A stretch of 64,000 nt of DNA from Piscinibacter sp. XHJ-5 (GCF_029855045.1 NZ_CP123228.1:5704001-5768000), one strand, 5' to 3'; shown: positions 20,458-30,447, numbered from the stretch's first letter. Notes: generated by a model not told the origin, from the letters alone. Numbers and translations: made by a program.

Positions 20458-21666
20458 ATGAACCAGCGAGTCCTCTCAGGCATGCGCCCCACCGGCGCAT
20501 TGCACCTCGGCCACTACCACGGCGCCCTGAAGAACTGGGTGCGTCTGCAGGCCGATTACGAGTGCTTCTATTTCGTGGCCGACTGGCACGCGCTGACCAC
20601 CCACTACGAAGAGCGCGACACCATCGAGAAGTCCGTCTACGACATGGTCGTCGACTGGCTGGCCGCGGGCCTCGACCCTGAGAAGTCCACCATCTTCATC
20701 CAGAGCCGGCTGCCCGAGCACGCCGAGCTCTTCACGCTGCTTGCCATGGGAACGCCGCTCGGCTGGCTGGAGCGCGTGCCGACCTACAAGGACCAGATCG
20801 AAAAGCTGAAGGACCGCGACCTCGCGACCTACGGTTTCCTGGGCTATCCGCTGCTGCAGGCCGCCGACATCCTCATCTACAAGGCTGCCTACGTGCCGGT
20901 GGGCGAGGACCAGGCCTCGCACGTCGAGCTCACGCGCGAGGTGGCCCGCCGCTTCAACCACCTGTACGGCCGCATGCCCGGCTTCGAGGCAAAGGTCGCG
21001 GCGGCGCTCGCCAAGCTGCCCAAGGACGACGCCCGCTACCTCGAGAAGCAGCGCCGTGACTACCAGCAAGCCGGCAAGGCGGAAGCGCTCGCCAAGGGCG
21101 AGGCGATGGTGCAAAAGGCCGCGTCAAGCGCGCCCGGGTGGACGCCGGACGACAGCGAGCTTCTGCTCGGCCACCTCAAGGGCACCGGCAAGACAGTCCT
21201 CACCGAGCCGGCCGCGCTGCACACCGAGGTCACCAAGCTGCCGGGCCTCGACGGCACCAAGATGAGCAAGAGCTACGGCAACGCCATCGCCATGCGCGAA
21301 GAGCCGGCCGAGGTCGAGCGCAAGATCCGCCGCATGCCCACCGATCCGGCGCGGGTGCATCGCACCGACAAGGGCAACCCGGAGCGCTGCCCGGTGTGGC
21401 AGTTCCATCAGGTGTTCACTGACGAGCCGACTCGCCAGTGGGCGTGGCAGGGCTGCACCACCGCCGGCATCGGCTGCCTGGATTGCAAGCAGCCGGTGAT
21501 CGACGCGATCAAGAAGCAGCAGGAGCCGTGGCGCGAGCGTGCCGAGGCTTACCTGAGCAACCCGAAGCAGGTGCACTGGATCGTCGAGGTCGGCACCGAG
21601 CGGGCCCGCACGGTGGCGCGCGAGACCATGCGCGACGTGCGCGAGGCGATGGGGCTGGTGTACTGA
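20458..21666 (+). CDS. trpS: Tryptophanyl-tRNA synthetase
   Basis: A 402-residue class Ic synthetase. The HIGH-like motif is HLGHY at residues 16-20 and the KMSKS motif is in GTKMSKSYGN near residue 270. It is longer than the 330-residue E. coli enzyme because of an insertion between the motifs, starting near residue 190 (RYLEKQRRDYQQAGKAEALA), as in many betaproteobacteria. A TACAAT at 20427-20432 is a likely -10 box 26 bp before the ATG. It converges with the LysR gene with 2 bp between them. Confidence 0.95.
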   Translation: MNQRVLSGMRPTGALHLGHYHGALKNWVRLQADYECFYFVADWHALTTHYEERDTIEKSVYDMVVDWLAAGLDPEKSTIFIQSRLPEHAELFTLLAMGTPLGWLERVPTYKDQIEKLKDRDLATYGFLGYPLLQAADILIYKAAYVPVGEDQASHVELTREVARRFNHLYGRMPGFEAKVAAALAKLPKDDARYLEKQRRDYQQAGKAEALAKGEAMVQKAASSAPGWTPDDSELLLGHLKGTGKTVLTEPAALHTEVTKLPGLDGTKMSKSYGNAIAMREEPAEVERKIRRMPTDPARVHRTDKGNPERCPVWQFHQVFTDEPTRQWAWQGCTTAGIGCLDCKQPVIDAIKKQQEPWRERAEAYLSNPKQVHWIVEVGTERARTVARETMRDVREAMGLVY

Positions 21667-21668
21667 CC

Positions 21669-22637
21669 CTACGCGGCCTTGCGCGTCGGGGTGCGATGGG
21701 CCTTCTTGATGGCGTCCACTTCGTCGTTCACCCGCCGGCACTGCGGACCCGAGAACGAGGCCTCGATCGCGTCGAGGAAGACGCGCGTGCGCGCCGGCAT
21801 CAGCCGGCGTCCCGGAAAAACCGCCCACGCCGACGCAGCCGGCAAGGTCCACTCGTCGAGCACCGGCATCAGCTCGCCACTGCGCACATAAGGCATCGCG
21901 AAATGGTCGTTCACCGTCGCGATGCCGGCTCCCGCCCGCGCGAGGCGGCCCAGCAGTTCGGGTGAATTGACGGTCGCGCGGCCGGGCGGGATGCCTTCCC
22001 AGCGCTCGTCGCCTCGATGCAACTGCCACGGCAGCGGGTCGCCGTTGCGCTGGAGCAGGCGCAGGGCATCGTGCTCCATCAGGGCTTCGGGCTCCGTCGG
22101 CATGCCTCGCCGCTTCAGGTAGCCCGGCGATGCATACAGGCCCACCGACATGGTCGCGAACTTGCGGGCGGTGAGCGACGAATCGTCGGCCAGCTCGCCC
22201 ATGCGAAGTGCCAGGTCGAAGTTCTCGCCGATCAGGTCGACGCGCCGCGGGGTGAGATCGAGCTCCAGCGAGATGGCCGGATGCCGCTCGATAAAGTCGG
22301 CCAGCATCTGGCTCAGCACGACATTGGCGAAATCCGCGGGCATCGAAATGCGCAGCCGACCGCTGGGCTCGATCTGCCGATGCTGGGCGAGCGACGCCGC
22401 CGCCTCCACTTCGGCTGCCACTTGGCGCGCATGGTCGAGCACGCTGTGGCCGAAGTCGGTCACGGTGAGCTTGCGCGTCGTGCGCAGCAGAAGACGCTCG
22501 CCGAGCTGCGACTCGAGCGTGGCAATACGCCGCGACACCGTCGATTTGGGCAGGCCGACGCGGGCGGCGGCACGGCTGAAGCTGCCTTCGTCGGCGACGC
22601 GCGCGAACAGCATCAGGTCATTGGGCTCCAGGTTCAT
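21669..22637 (-). CDS. LysR-family transcriptional regulator (CrgA/DsdC-like group)
   Basis: A 322-residue LysR protein. The N-terminal winged helix reads NDLMLFARVADEGSFSRAAARVGLPKSTVSRRI, and the rest is the two-lobed effector domain. It is divergent from azoR and pirin, the usual arrangement when a LysR protein controls a quinone or electrophile stress pair. The C-terminal tail after about 300 is basic and less conserved. The effector is unknown. Confidence 0.92.
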   Translation of the reverse strand: MNLEPNDLMLFARVADEGSFSRAAARVGLPKSTVSRRIATLESQLGERLLLRTTRKLTVTDFGHSVLDHARQVAAEVEAAASLAQHRQIEPSGRLRISMPADFANVVLSQMLADFIERHPAISLELDLTPRRVDLIGENFDLALRMGELADDSSLTARKFATMSVGLYASPGYLKRRGMPTEPEALMEHDALRLLQRNGDPLPWQLHRGDERWEGIPPGRATVNSPELLGRLARAGAGIATVNDHFAMPYVRSGELMPVLDEWTLPAASAWAVFPGRRLMPARTRVFLDAIEASFSGPQCRRVNDEVDAIKKAHRTPTRKAA

Positions 22638-22706
22638 GGCGGCGCCTCCACTGTCTCACAGACGGAACAATGTAATCCGTTTGATCGTCTTCCGGACTGA
22701 TATCGG

Positions 22707-22722
22707 GACAACTAGATTTGTC
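22707..22722. promoter_or_regulatory. Inverted repeat between LysR gene and azoR
   Basis: GACAA (22707-22711) and TTGTC (22718-22722) form an inverted repeat with 6-bp spacing, centred 39 bp before the azoR start. An ACGGA...TCCGT pairing lies nearer the lysR start (about 22662-22680). Their placement fits LysR-type binding sites; binding is inference. Confidence 0.45.
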
Positions 22723-22753
22723 TGGTCAGCCCACCACATCACCCGAGGACCCC

Positions 22754-23356
22754 ATGAACATCCTGCAACTCAACTCCAGCGCCCGCGCCGAGAACTCGCA
22801 ATCCAGCCGCCTGGCGACCTCCATCGTCGAGCGCGTGCGCGCCGCCCATCCCGACGCCACCCTGACCGTGCGCGATTTGTCGCGCACGCCGCATCCGGCG
22901 CTCGACGAGGCCGCGCTGGGCGCCCTGTTCACGCCGGCCGGCCAGCGCACTCCCGAGCAGCAGGCTCGCGTCGCGCTCGACGATGCGCTGATCGCCGAAC
23001 TGATGGCCGCCGACGTCATCGTGCTGGGCGTACCGATGTACAACTTCGGCGTCCCCGTGCAGTTGAAGCACTGGATCGACGCCGTCGCCCGCGCCGGCGT
23101 GACCTTCCGCTACACCGACACCGGCCCGGTTGGCCTGGTGCAGGGCAAGAAGGTCTATGTCGCGCTGACCCGCGGCGGGCTGTACCGAAACACGCCGGCC
23201 GACTCGCAGACGCCGTATCTCAAGACCTTCCTGGCCTTCATCGGCATGACCGACGTGCAGTTCATTTTCGCCGAAGGCCTGGCGATGGGTCCGGAAGCGG
23301 AGCAGAAGGCGCTCGCCTCGGCGCAGTCACAGATCGAAGAGGCTCTGCCGGCCTGA
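22754..23356 (+). CDS. azoR: FMN-dependent NADH-azoreductase / quinone reductase
   Basis: A 200-residue flavodoxin-fold reductase. [21 protein letters not shown] is the N-terminal FMN-phosphate loop, [20 protein letters not shown] the conserved central block, and [20 protein letters not shown] the AzoR-type second FMN loop. It reduces quinones and azo compounds by two electrons with NADH and probably protects against electrophiles. The ATG at 22754 is used; an in-frame ATG 36 bp upstream is not conserved. It is followed by the pirin gene, so the two form a stress operon controlled by the divergent LysR gene. Confidence 0.93.
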   Translation: MNILQLNSSARAENSQSSRLATSIVERVRAAHPDATLTVRDLSRTPHPALDEAALGALFTPAGQRTPEQQARVALDDALIAELMAADVIVLGVPMYNFGVPVQLKHWIDAVARAGVTFRYTDTGPVGLVQGKKVYVALTRGGLYRNTPADSQTPYLKTFLAFIGMTDVQFIFAEGLAMGPEAEQKALASAQSQIEEALPA

Positions 23357-23418
23357 GCTTGTCGAAGGAGCCTGATCCTCGCACCACGTTCGATCCAAAA
23401 TTACCAAGGAGCACTGAC

Positions 23419-24297
23419 ATGACCACCACCACTCTCGACCTGACCCCGGAAACGGTTGCCCGGCCGCGCGCGGTCGAGCGGCTGGTGGCCGGCACGCCCA
23501 CCTCCGACGGCGCCGGCGTCAAGCTCACCCGCGTGCTGACGCAGACGCTGCAGCGCCGGCTGGATCCGTACCTGATGCTTGACGCCTTCGGCACCGACCG
23601 GCCGGAGGACTACATCGGTGGCTTTCCTGATCATCCGCACCGCGGCTTCGAGACGATCACCTACATGATTGCCGGCCGCATGCGTCACCGCGACAGCGCC
23701 GGTCATGAAGGGCTGCTGCAGAACGGGGGCGTGCAGTGGATGACCGCCGGCCGCGGCGTGATCCACTCCGAACTGCCCGAGCAGGAGGAAGGCCGGATGG
23801 AGGGCTTCCAGCTCTGGCTCAACCTCGCGGCGGGCGACAAGATGCAGGCGCCGTGGTATCGCGACATCCAGGCCACGGAGATCCCGCAGTTCGTCACGCC
23901 CGACGGCGTGACCGCGAGCGTCATTGCCGGCGCCAGCCATGGCGTGGCCGGCGCGGTTCAGCGCGCGACCACCCAGCCGCTGTACCTCGACCTGCATTTC
24001 GATGCCGGGTCGCACTTCGCCCAGGCGCTGCCGGACCTGCACAACGCTTTCGTCTACGTGTACCGCGGCGAGCTGCGCGTCGGGGACACGCCGGTGCCGG
24101 CGCAGCGCATGGCGATCCTGCGAAACGAGGGCGACGGCCTCGTGCTCCATGCGGATGCACCGGCGCGCGCCCTGCTGATCGCCGGTCGACCGCTCAACGA
24201 GCCGATCGTGCAGTACGGCCCGTTCGTGATGAACAGCAAGGACGAGATCTTCCAGGCGGTGCAGGACTTCCAGGCGGGACGTTTCGCCGCGACTTGA
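23419..24297 (+). CDS. Pirin family protein
   Basis: A 292-residue bicupin. The N-terminal cupin carries DHPHRGFETITYMIAGRMRHRDS, the pirin signature with metal-binding His residues, and then GGVQWMTAGRGVIHSELPEQ with the remaining ligands. The C-terminal cupin (about 170-285) has LYLDLHFDAGSHFAQALPD. Bacterial pirins such as YhhW show quercetin dioxygenase activity or act in redox regulation. It lies 62 bp after azoR and is followed by a hairpin terminator. The cellular substrate is unknown. Confidence 0.9.
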   Translation: MTTTTLDLTPETVARPRAVERLVAGTPTSDGAGVKLTRVLTQTLQRRLDPYLMLDAFGTDRPEDYIGGFPDHPHRGFETITYMIAGRMRHRDSAGHEGLLQNGGVQWMTAGRGVIHSELPEQEEGRMEGFQLWLNLAAGDKMQAPWYRDIQATEIPQFVTPDGVTASVIAGASHGVAGAVQRATTQPLYLDLHFDAGSHFAQALPDLHNAFVYVYRGELRVGDTPVPAQRMAILRNEGDGLVLHADAPARALLIAGRPLNEPIVQYGPFVMNSKDEIFQAVQDFQAGRFAAT

Positions 24298-24317
24298 CAC
24301 ATCCTCGGGGCGAAGCG

Positions 24318-24343
24318 AAGGGCGCTATCCTTGGCGCCCTTTT
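24318..24343 (+). terminator. Terminator after the pirin gene
   Basis: AAGGGCGC (24318-24325) pairs with GCGCCCTT (24334-24341) over an 8-nt loop and is followed by a short T tract (TTTT, 24340-24343). It separates the azoR-pirin unit from the DUF1289 gene, whose start is 8 bp further on. Confidence 0.6.
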
Positions 24344-24351
24344 CCCTTCGC

Positions 24352-24819
24352 ATGGCCGGCATCCACATCACCGACATCGAGTCCGCCATCAACTGGTGGC
24401 GCGACCGGCATCCCTCGCCTGACGGCATCACGGCGTGCGCCGAGGTGCGCGCGCTTGCCGAGGTGTACGCGCTGATGGTGTATTACCACGAGAGCATCTG
24501 CGACGAGGAGTCCATGCCCGCCAAGGCGCGCGATGCGTGGCTCGCCTGGTACGCCACCACACCCGACGCGCCATGCATCGCGATCTGCTCCACCAGCCAG
24601 GGCGACAACGTTTGCAAGGGCTGCGGTCGCACCTTCGATGAAGTGCAGCATTGGCCCGTGATGACGCCGGCCGAGAAGCGCGCCACCTGGCGCCGCATCA
24701 CGATGGAGGGCACCGCCTGGCGCTTCAACCGCTATGCCGAGCGGGCGCGCGAAGCCACCGGCGTCGACCACCCGCCCCCCGAAAGCCTGGAGAAACACCC
24801 GGCGGAGCGCACGGCTTGA
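24352..24819 (+). CDS. DUF3717 / DUF1289 domain protein
   Basis: A 155-residue protein of unknown function. The N-terminal half (ITDIESAINWWRDRHPSPDG) is a DUF3717-type segment found in Burkholderiales. The C-terminal half carries the DUF1289 cysteine pattern CIAICSTSQGDNVCKGCGRT, probably a small metal site, followed by W..MTPAEKRATWRRI. The ATG at 24352 is preferred because the one at 24331 lies inside the terminator stem region. The stop overlaps the MATE start (TTGA). Cytoplasmic; role not known. Confidence 0.8.
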   Translation: MAGIHITDIESAINWWRDRHPSPDGITACAEVRALAEVYALMVYYHESICDEESMPAKARDAWLAWYATTPDAPCIAICSTSQGDNVCKGCGRTFDEVQHWPVMTPAEKRATWRRITMEGTAWRFNRYAERAREATGVDHPPPESLEKHPAERTA

Positions 24820-26216
24820 GCGCAGTCGTCCCCCTCGCGGCGCGGCCCGGTCTGCTGCGCGATGCCCGACGCATCGCCGCGCTCGCCTGGCCGCTGTTCT
24901 TCGGACAGCTCGCGGTATTGGCCTTCAGCACCGTCGACACCGTGATGACGGCGCGCCATTCCGCCGTCGACCTGGCGGCCCTGGCCGTCGGCGGCGCTGT
25001 CTACATCTCGGTGTTCGTCGGCTTCATGGGTGTGGTGCTGGCGGTCGGTCCGATCGCCGGGCAGCTGTTCGGCGCGGGCAAGCTGATCGACGCCGGCCGC
25101 CAGCTGCACCAGGCGATGTGGCTGGCGCTCGGCCTGTCGGTGCTGGGCTGTTCGCTGCTGCTGTTTCCGCAACCGTTCCTCGTGCTGTCGCATGCCGAAG
25201 GCCAGGTGGCCGACAAGGTGCGCGACTACCTCTTCGCGCTGGCCTTCGCGCTGCCGTCGGCTCTGCTGTTCACCGCCTTCCGGGGCTTCAACACTGCCGT
25301 CTCGCGGCCCAAGATCGTCATGGCGCTGCAGTTCGGCGCGCTGCTGCTGAAAGTGCCGCTGAACGCGCTGCTCGTCTTCGGCTTCGAGGCCCGTGCGATC
25401 AGCATCCCGGCCTTCGGCGCCGCCGGCTGCGGCATCGCCACCGCGATCGTCATGGGGGTGCAGTTGGTGGCCGCATGGACGCTGCTGCGCCGCGATCCGC
25501 TGTACCGGCGCTTCGGCCTGCACGAGCGGCACATCAGCCCGCCCGACCGCGCCAGCCTCGCCGGCCTGCTGCGGCTCGGCATCCCGATGGGTCTGTCGAT
25601 CGGCATCGAGGTCACCGGCTTCACGTTCATGGCGTTCTTCATCGCACGCCTGGGCGCGACGCCGGTCGCCGGCCACCAGATCGCGGTCAACATCGTCTCG
25701 GTGCTGTTCATGATGCCGCTAGCACTGGCCAACGCGACGAGCACGCTGGTCGCGCAGCGCTTGGGCGCGGAGGACTGGCGCGACGCGCGACGCATCGGCT
25801 GGCACGGTTTGCAGCTGGCGGTCGCGATCGCCGCAGCGATGGGCGCAGCCGTGTACCTGACGCGCGAGGGCCTGATGCGCGCGTACACCCACGACACGGT
25901 GATCATCGCGGCCGCGATGCCGCTGCTCGCCTGGGTGATGCTCTTTCACATCGCCGATGCGGCGCAGACCGTCGCGTCGTTCACCCTGCGCGCCTACAAG
26001 ATCGCCACCGTGCCGGTCATCATCTATGCCTCGGCCATCTGGGGCGTGGGGCTCGGCGGCGGCTACCTGGTCGCCTTCGACGTGGCCGGGCTCACGCCCG
26101 ACTGGCTGCTCGGCGCGCCCGGCTTCTGGGCGGCGTCGACCGCGGGCCTGACGGTCGCAGCGGTGGCGCTGGTCGGTTTTCTGACCTGGACGCTGAAGGC
26201 GCTGAAGCACGCCTGA
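24816..26216 (+). CDS. MATE-family multidrug/Na+ or H+ antiporter (NorM-like)
   Basis: A 466-residue, twelve-helix exporter. The start is inferred to be the TTG at 24816, which overlaps the preceding stop and gives the N-terminus MSAVVPLAARPGLLRDAR; no ATG lies in the gap. Family features are IAALAWPLFFGQLAVLAF in helix 1, the duplicated six-helix bundles (about 15-230 and 245-460) and GHQIAVNIVSVLFMMPLALA in helix 8. It may expel cationic compounds. No regulator gene is adjacent. It converges with the next gene with 3 bp between the stops. Confidence 0.9.
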   Translation: MSAVVPLAARPGLLRDARRIAALAWPLFFGQLAVLAFSTVDTVMTARHSAVDLAALAVGGAVYISVFVGFMGVVLAVGPIAGQLFGAGKLIDAGRQLHQAMWLALGLSVLGCSLLLFPQPFLVLSHAEGQVADKVRDYLFALAFALPSALLFTAFRGFNTAVSRPKIVMALQFGALLLKVPLNALLVFGFEARAISIPAFGAAGCGIATAIVMGVQLVAAWTLLRRDPLYRRFGLHERHISPPDRASLAGLLRLGIPMGLSIGIEVTGFTFMAFFIARLGATPVAGHQIAVNIVSVLFMMPLALANATSTLVAQRLGAEDWRDARRIGWHGLQLAVAIAAAMGAAVYLTREGLMRAYTHDTVIIAAAMPLLAWVMLFHIADAAQTVASFTLRAYKIATVPVIIYASAIWGVGLGGGYLVAFDVAGLTPDWLLGAPGFWAASTAGLTVAAVALVGFLTWTLKALKHA

Positions 26217-26219
26217 TCA

Positions 26220-27527
26220 CTAGACCAGGCTGAAGGTGATGCCCGCTTCGCGCAGTGCGCCCACGGCCTCCAGCCCCAATCCGCTGGCCGGCGTGACGAT
26301 GCCGTAGTGCGAGGTGTGACCCAGTGTGCCGCGGGCCAATCCGACCGCCGCGGTCACCGCCATCTCGGGCGTCGAGCGGTAGCCCGGATGGCCTTGCGCC
26401 TCCATGCGCGCGCGCAGCTTCCGCCCGCTGGCCGACAACGCGAAGATGTCGAACGCATAGCCGGTGTTGACCAGCGCCTCGTCGCTCGGACCCTGGCCGG
26501 ACTTCGGCGCGATCCAGTCGACCAGCTTTCGCAGTGGCTGCCGCTCGAACTTGAGCGGTCCGGCCAGCGCTGCGCTCAGGTTGGCCAGAGGTGCAGCCAG
26601 CGAGGCAGCGGCAGCCCACTGCAGCGGCAAGGTCGATGCATCGGGCAGGAAGGACACGCTGGGCACCAGGCTCTTCATGTTCATCGCCTCGCTGTAGCGG
26701 AAGTCGCCGGTGAACCAGCCCGACCCCGCCATCAGCGCCTGCGAGCGCAGCACGATGGGCGGATTGACGAAGGGCGCCGGAATGGTCGGTGCGGTGACGG
26801 CCTGCACGTCGTCGTCGTAGTGCGGGACGAAGCGGTAGGCGTTGCGCTGTGCCGTCTCGGTGGCGGTGAGCGCATCGGCGGGCAGCAGGCAAGCGGGGTT
26901 CTTCACGCAGTCGGTGGTGTCGTATTCGAGCAGGCTGCGCAGCGACGCGACCGTGCCGCCACTCACGGCATCGGCGATGCTGGTGATGCGCTTGCCGGTG
27001 AAGCTGACGATGATCTTCACTTCGCGGCAGGGCTCGCCGAAGCGCTCGTGCACCTGCTGGGCGATCCACGCGGTGCCCAGGTCGAACGGCATGGCCTCGT
27101 AGCCGCACGAAGCGATGACCTTCACCTGCGCCGCCTTCGCCGCGCGGTGATGTCGCGCGATGAGCTGCTGCACCCAGAAGGTCTCGCCGGTGAGATCGAG
27201 GTGGTGCGTGTTGTTGGCGATGCAGGCCTGGACCACGCTCTCGCCGTTCAGCGCATACGGCCCGGCGAGGTTGAGCACCACGGTGGCCTGCGCCGCCATC
27301 GCGTGCAGGGACTCGACATTGTTGGCATCGGCGACCACCACGCCCGGCTGCTCGCTCATCGCGGGCACCTGCTCGGCGACCATGGACTTGAGCTTGTCGC
27401 CGTGACGTCCCGCCACTGCCCAGCGCAGGGGCTGGGTCGCCGCCCGGTGCACCATCGCCTGCACCGCCTGGCGTCCGGTGTAGCCGGTGGCGCCGAACAC
27501 GATCACGTCAAAGGGCTTGTCGGCCAT
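26220..27527 (-). CDS. Saccharopine dehydrogenase-like NAD(P)-binding protein (enoyl-reductase-like)
   Basis: A 435-residue protein with an N-terminal Rossmann domain, FDVIVFGATGYTGRQAVQAM (residues 4-23), of the saccharopine dehydrogenase-like family that includes eukaryotic SCCPDH and mycobacterial trans-acting enoyl reductases. Further matches are ANNTHHLDLTGETFWVQQ and ASCGYEAMPFDLGTAWIAQQ. True saccharopine dehydrogenase function is unlikely. No pathway neighbours are present. It is predicted to be cytoplasmic or membrane-associated, and its substrate is unknown. Confidence 0.85.
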   Translation of the reverse strand: MADKPFDVIVFGATGYTGRQAVQAMVHRAATQPLRWAVAGRHGDKLKSMVAEQVPAMSEQPGVVVADANNVESLHAMAAQATVVLNLAGPYALNGESVVQACIANNTHHLDLTGETFWVQQLIARHHRAAKAAQVKVIASCGYEAMPFDLGTAWIAQQVHERFGEPCREVKIIVSFTGKRITSIADAVSGGTVASLRSLLEYDTTDCVKNPACLLPADALTATETAQRNAYRFVPHYDDDVQAVTAPTIPAPFVNPPIVLRSQALMAGSGWFTGDFRYSEAMNMKSLVPSVSFLPDASTLPLQWAAAASLAAPLANLSAALAGPLKFERQPLRKLVDWIAPKSGQGPSDEALVNTGYAFDIFALSASGRKLRARMEAQGHPGYRSTPEMAVTAAVGLARGTLGHTSHYGIVTPASGLGLEAVGALREAGITFSLV

Positions 27528-27598
27528 GGCGCCTCACCTCCGGTTGTCGCGGGCGCCCTAGCTTATCCCCAACCGCTTGCGCGAAGCGGCCGGCACCC

Positions 27599-27874
27599 TC
27601 ACGCACTGTCGACGGCCCGCAGTCGGGGCTGGGACCGCATGTCGTCCGGCATCTCGAAGTCATAGCGCGCAGCGCCGCGCATCTCCTGCACCGGCAGCGG
27701 AAAGCCTCGGCGCCCGCTGTAGTCGCGCACCGGATGCAGCGCCCTGTGATGCCGCTGCCGCGAGCGCACCGCCATGCGCAGCGCGACGACGCCGGCGATC
27801 GCGGCGAGCCCGATGCCCATCCACAGCAAGCCCTGGGTGCGCCGCGTATTGGATCCGAATCCGTGCATGTCCAT
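27599..27874 (-). CDS. Small single-pass membrane protein of unknown function
   Basis: A 91-residue protein with one hydrophobic helix (about 16-36: LLWMGIGLAAIAGVVALRMA) followed by a basic patch (VRSRQRHHRALH) and a polar tail. It starts 10 bp after the alcohol dehydrogenase stop on the same strand, which supports it being a real gene of that operon. The N-in topology follows from the basic cytoplasmic flank (inference). No family is recognised. Confidence 0.6.
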   Translation of the reverse strand: MDMHGFGSNTRRTQGLLWMGIGLAAIAGVVALRMAVRSRQRHHRALHPVRDYSGRRGFPLPVQEMRGAARYDFEMPDDMRSQPRLRAVDSA

Positions 27875-27884
27875 CGCGGGCTCC

Positions 27885-29054
27885 TCAGGGCTTCATGACG
27901 ACCTTGACGCAGCCGTCTTCCTTGTCGCGAAACGTCTTGTACATCTGCGGCCCCTGCTCGAGCTTGACGCTGTGCGTGACGACGAACGAGGGGTCGATCT
28001 GCCCTTCGATGATCCGCCGCAGGAGATCGTCGGCCCAGCGGTTGACGTGCGTCTGGCCGGTGCGCACCGTCAGGCCCTTGTTCATCAGCGCCCCGAACGG
28101 GATCTTGTCGACCACGCCGCCGTACACGCCAGGCACCGACAGCACCCCGCACGGACGGCAGGCGTAGATCATTTCGCGCAGCACGTGCGGCCGATCCGTC
28201 TCGAGCATCACCGCCTGCTTGGCGCGGTCATAGGCCGAATCGATGGAGCGGGTGGCATGCGCCTCCATGCCCACGGCGTCTATGCATTTTTCGGGACCCT
28301 TGCCGCGCGTGAGCTGCTTCAGGCGCTCGAGCACGCTCTCCTCGTCGAAGTTGATGGCCGTGGCCCCGCCGGCCTTGGCCATCGAAAGCCGTTCCGGGAC
28401 GTTGTCGATGACGATCACCTGCGCGGCGCCGAGCAGCACGGCGCTGCGCACGCAGAACTGGCCGACCGGGCCGGCACCCCATATCGCCACGGTATCGGTG
28501 GGCTGGATGTCGCACTGCACGACCGCCTGCCAGCCGGTCGGAAAGATGTCACCGAGGAACAGCGCTTGCTCATCGGTCAGCTCTTCAGGAATCTTGACAG
28601 GGGCGACGTCAGCGAAGGGAACTCGCACGTATTCGGCCTGCCCCCCGGCATAGCCGCCCGACAGATGCGTGTAGCCGAACAAGCCTGCGGTCGTGTGCCC
28701 GAAGGCCTTCTGCGCGAGGTCCTTGTTGCGATTGGTCGTTTCGCACACCGACCAGTTGCCGCGCCGGCATTGCTCGCACTCGCCGCAGCAGATGGTGAAC
28801 GGCACCACGACCCGGTCACCAACGCGCAGCTTCTTGTTGCCCGCGCCGACTTCCATCACCTCGCCCATGAACTCGTGGCCGACGATGTCGCCGGACTTCA
28901 TGCCGGGCATGGCGCCGTCGAAGAGGTGCAGGTCGGAGCCGCAGATGGCGCAGCTGGTCACCCTGATCACCGCATCACGCGGGTCCTCGATCTTCGGGTC
29001 CGGCACCGTGTCGTAACGAATGTCTTTCTTGCCGTGCCAGCAAAGGGCTTTCAT
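27885..29054 (-). CDS. Zinc-dependent alcohol dehydrogenase (formaldehyde-dehydrogenase-like)
   Basis: A 389-residue medium-chain dehydrogenase. Catalytic zinc ligands are in [13 protein letters not shown] (Cys near 38) and VGHEFMG, and the structural zinc loop is [16 protein letters not shown]. The NAD-binding motif is [14 protein letters not shown]. It is longer than typical ADH (about 345) because of an insertion after the structural lobe ([20 protein letters not shown]), matching the group loosely annotated as glutathione-dependent formaldehyde dehydrogenases. The substrate is not certain. Its gene is the first of a pair with the small membrane protein. Confidence 0.9.
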   Translation of the reverse strand: MKALCWHGKKDIRYDTVPDPKIEDPRDAVIRVTSCAICGSDLHLFDGAMPGMKSGDIVGHEFMGEVMEVGAGNKKLRVGDRVVVPFTICCGECEQCRRGNWSVCETTNRNKDLAQKAFGHTTAGLFGYTHLSGGYAGGQAEYVRVPFADVAPVKIPEELTDEQALFLGDIFPTGWQAVVQCDIQPTDTVAIWGAGPVGQFCVRSAVLLGAAQVIVIDNVPERLSMAKAGGATAINFDEESVLERLKQLTRGKGPEKCIDAVGMEAHATRSIDSAYDRAKQAVMLETDRPHVLREMIYACRPCGVLSVPGVYGGVVDKIPFGALMNKGLTVRTGQTHVNRWADDLLRRIIEGQIDPSFVVTHSVKLEQGPQMYKTFRDKEDGCVKVVMKP

Positions 29055-29109
29055 GCGCAGCTCCGTGAATGCGGATCGCCACGGACGGCAATCCGCGTTC
29101 CTGCGCGGG

Positions 29110-30447
29110 TCAGGATGCGGCGGGAAGCGCCAGCACGAAGCAGCTGCCGCCGCCTTCGCGTGGCTCGCACCGCACGCGCCCGCCGTGTCGCTCGGCGATC
29201 TGCCTGACCAGGCTCAGCCCGAGGCCGACTCCGCCCGCCTGCTCGGCATGGCCGGGCAGACGGTAGAACGGCTCGAAGATGCGCTCGCGCTGCCCGGCCG
29301 GCACCCCGGGACCGCGGTCGCACACCCGCAGCAGCACCCGGCCGGACTCGCGCCGCGCGTCCACCGTGACCTCGTCGCCGCCATAGCGCTTGGCGTTTTC
29401 GAGCAGGTTGCGCAAGGCCCGCCGCAGCAGCCTTTCGTCGCCGGTGACCGCGATCGGCATGCCGTCCTGGGTAGGCTCGAGCGCGGCATCGACCCGTGCC
29501 GCTTCCTCCGCGGCCAGGCCCAGCACATCGACCCGCTCGGGCCGCTCGAGGTCGCGCAGCGCGTCGAGCCGGCTGGCCAGCAGCACCTCTTCGACCAGCG
29601 CGTCGAGCTCGGCAATGTTGGTGTCGATCTCGCGCTTCAGCCGCTCCCGCTGCGCCGGCGGTGCGTCCTCGATCAGGGACACCGCCATCTTCATGCGAGC
29701 CAGCGGGGAGCGCAGCTCGTGGCTGGCATTGGCCAGCAGCGACTGGTGCGAGCGCACAAGCGCCTCGATGCGCGCGGCCGCCTGGTTGAAGCTGCCCGCC
29801 ACCGCCGCGACCTCGTCGCGACCGTTGACCTCCACGCGATGGCTGAGCTGGCCCGCGCCGAAGGTCTCCATGCCCTTTTGCAGCGCCTGGAGCCGCCGCG
29901 TGAGACGGCGCACCACCGGCCAGGCGCCCACCGCGACGGCAACGAAGAGCACGACGAGAGCGACGGCCAAGCCAACACCGCGCTGCCAGCCGGCCGGCAC
30001 GAACGGCAGCACCGGCGCACCGGGCGGCCCCGCGCCATCGCCGCGTGGACCGCCCGGGGGACGCAGCATGCCGGGGCGCATCACCCACAGCGTGCGGCCA
30101 TCTTCCAGGCGCACCGGCAGACCGCGCGCCACGCCTTCGGCCTGGCGGCGCAAAAAGGAGTCGGACGCCGCGACACGCTCGCCCGACGGGCTGTCCAGCG
30201 CCAGCGGCAGCCGCAGGCGCTGCGACCACTCGCGCAGCGCTGCGGCCTGATCGGCGACCGGCGCATCGGCACCGGGCAGCGAACGCTGGATCAGCTCGCC
30301 CCACGCAGCCATGCGGTCCGAGATGACCGACTCGGCACGCGTACGCTCCTGCTCGATGCTGCGCTGGAAGACCCACCCGGACGCGAAGGCGAAAAAGGCC
30401 AGGACCGCGACGACGGTCAGGTAGATGCGCAGGGTGAGGGTCTTCAC
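29110..30447 (-). CDS. Sensor histidine kinase, CpxA-like
   Basis: A 445-residue kinase. The GTG at 30447 is the chosen start because it overlaps the regulator stop (GTGA) and gives [19 protein letters not shown], a first membrane helix. A periplasmic loop of about 120 residues rich in Gly/Pro near the second helix (about 150-170) follows, then HAMP (about 170-225), the phosphoacceptor [16 protein letters not shown] and the ATP-binding [21 protein letters not shown] and [10 protein letters not shown] boxes. With the CpxR-like partner it probably senses envelope stress (inference from similarity and the Spy-like target). Confidence 0.9.
   Translation of the reverse strand: MKTLTLRIYLTVVAVLAFFAFASGWVFQRSIEQERTRAESVISDRMAAWGELIQRSLPGADAPVADQAAALREWSQRLRLPLALDSPSGERVAASDSFLRRQAEGVARGLPVRLEDGRTLWVMRPGMLRPPGGPRGDGAGPPGAPVLPFVPAGWQRGVGLAVALVVLFVAVAVGAWPVVRRLTRRLQALQKGMETFGAGQLSHRVEVNGRDEVAAVAGSFNQAAARIEALVRSHQSLLANASHELRSPLARMKMAVSLIEDAPPAQRERLKREIDTNIAELDALVEEVLLASRLDALRDLERPERVDVLGLAAEEAARVDAALEPTQDGMPIAVTGDERLLRRALRNLLENAKRYGGDEVTVDARRESGRVLLRVCDRGPGVPAGQRERIFEPFYRLPGHAEQAGGVGLGLSLVRQIAERHGGRVRCEPREGGGSCFVLALPAAS

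Noticed and set aside
23354..23372. CCTGAGCTTGTCGAAGG, like an intergenic repeat known in many proteobacterial genomes.
   Set aside because: Only one arm is visible and I found no second copy in the window, so it is not listed as a repeat.
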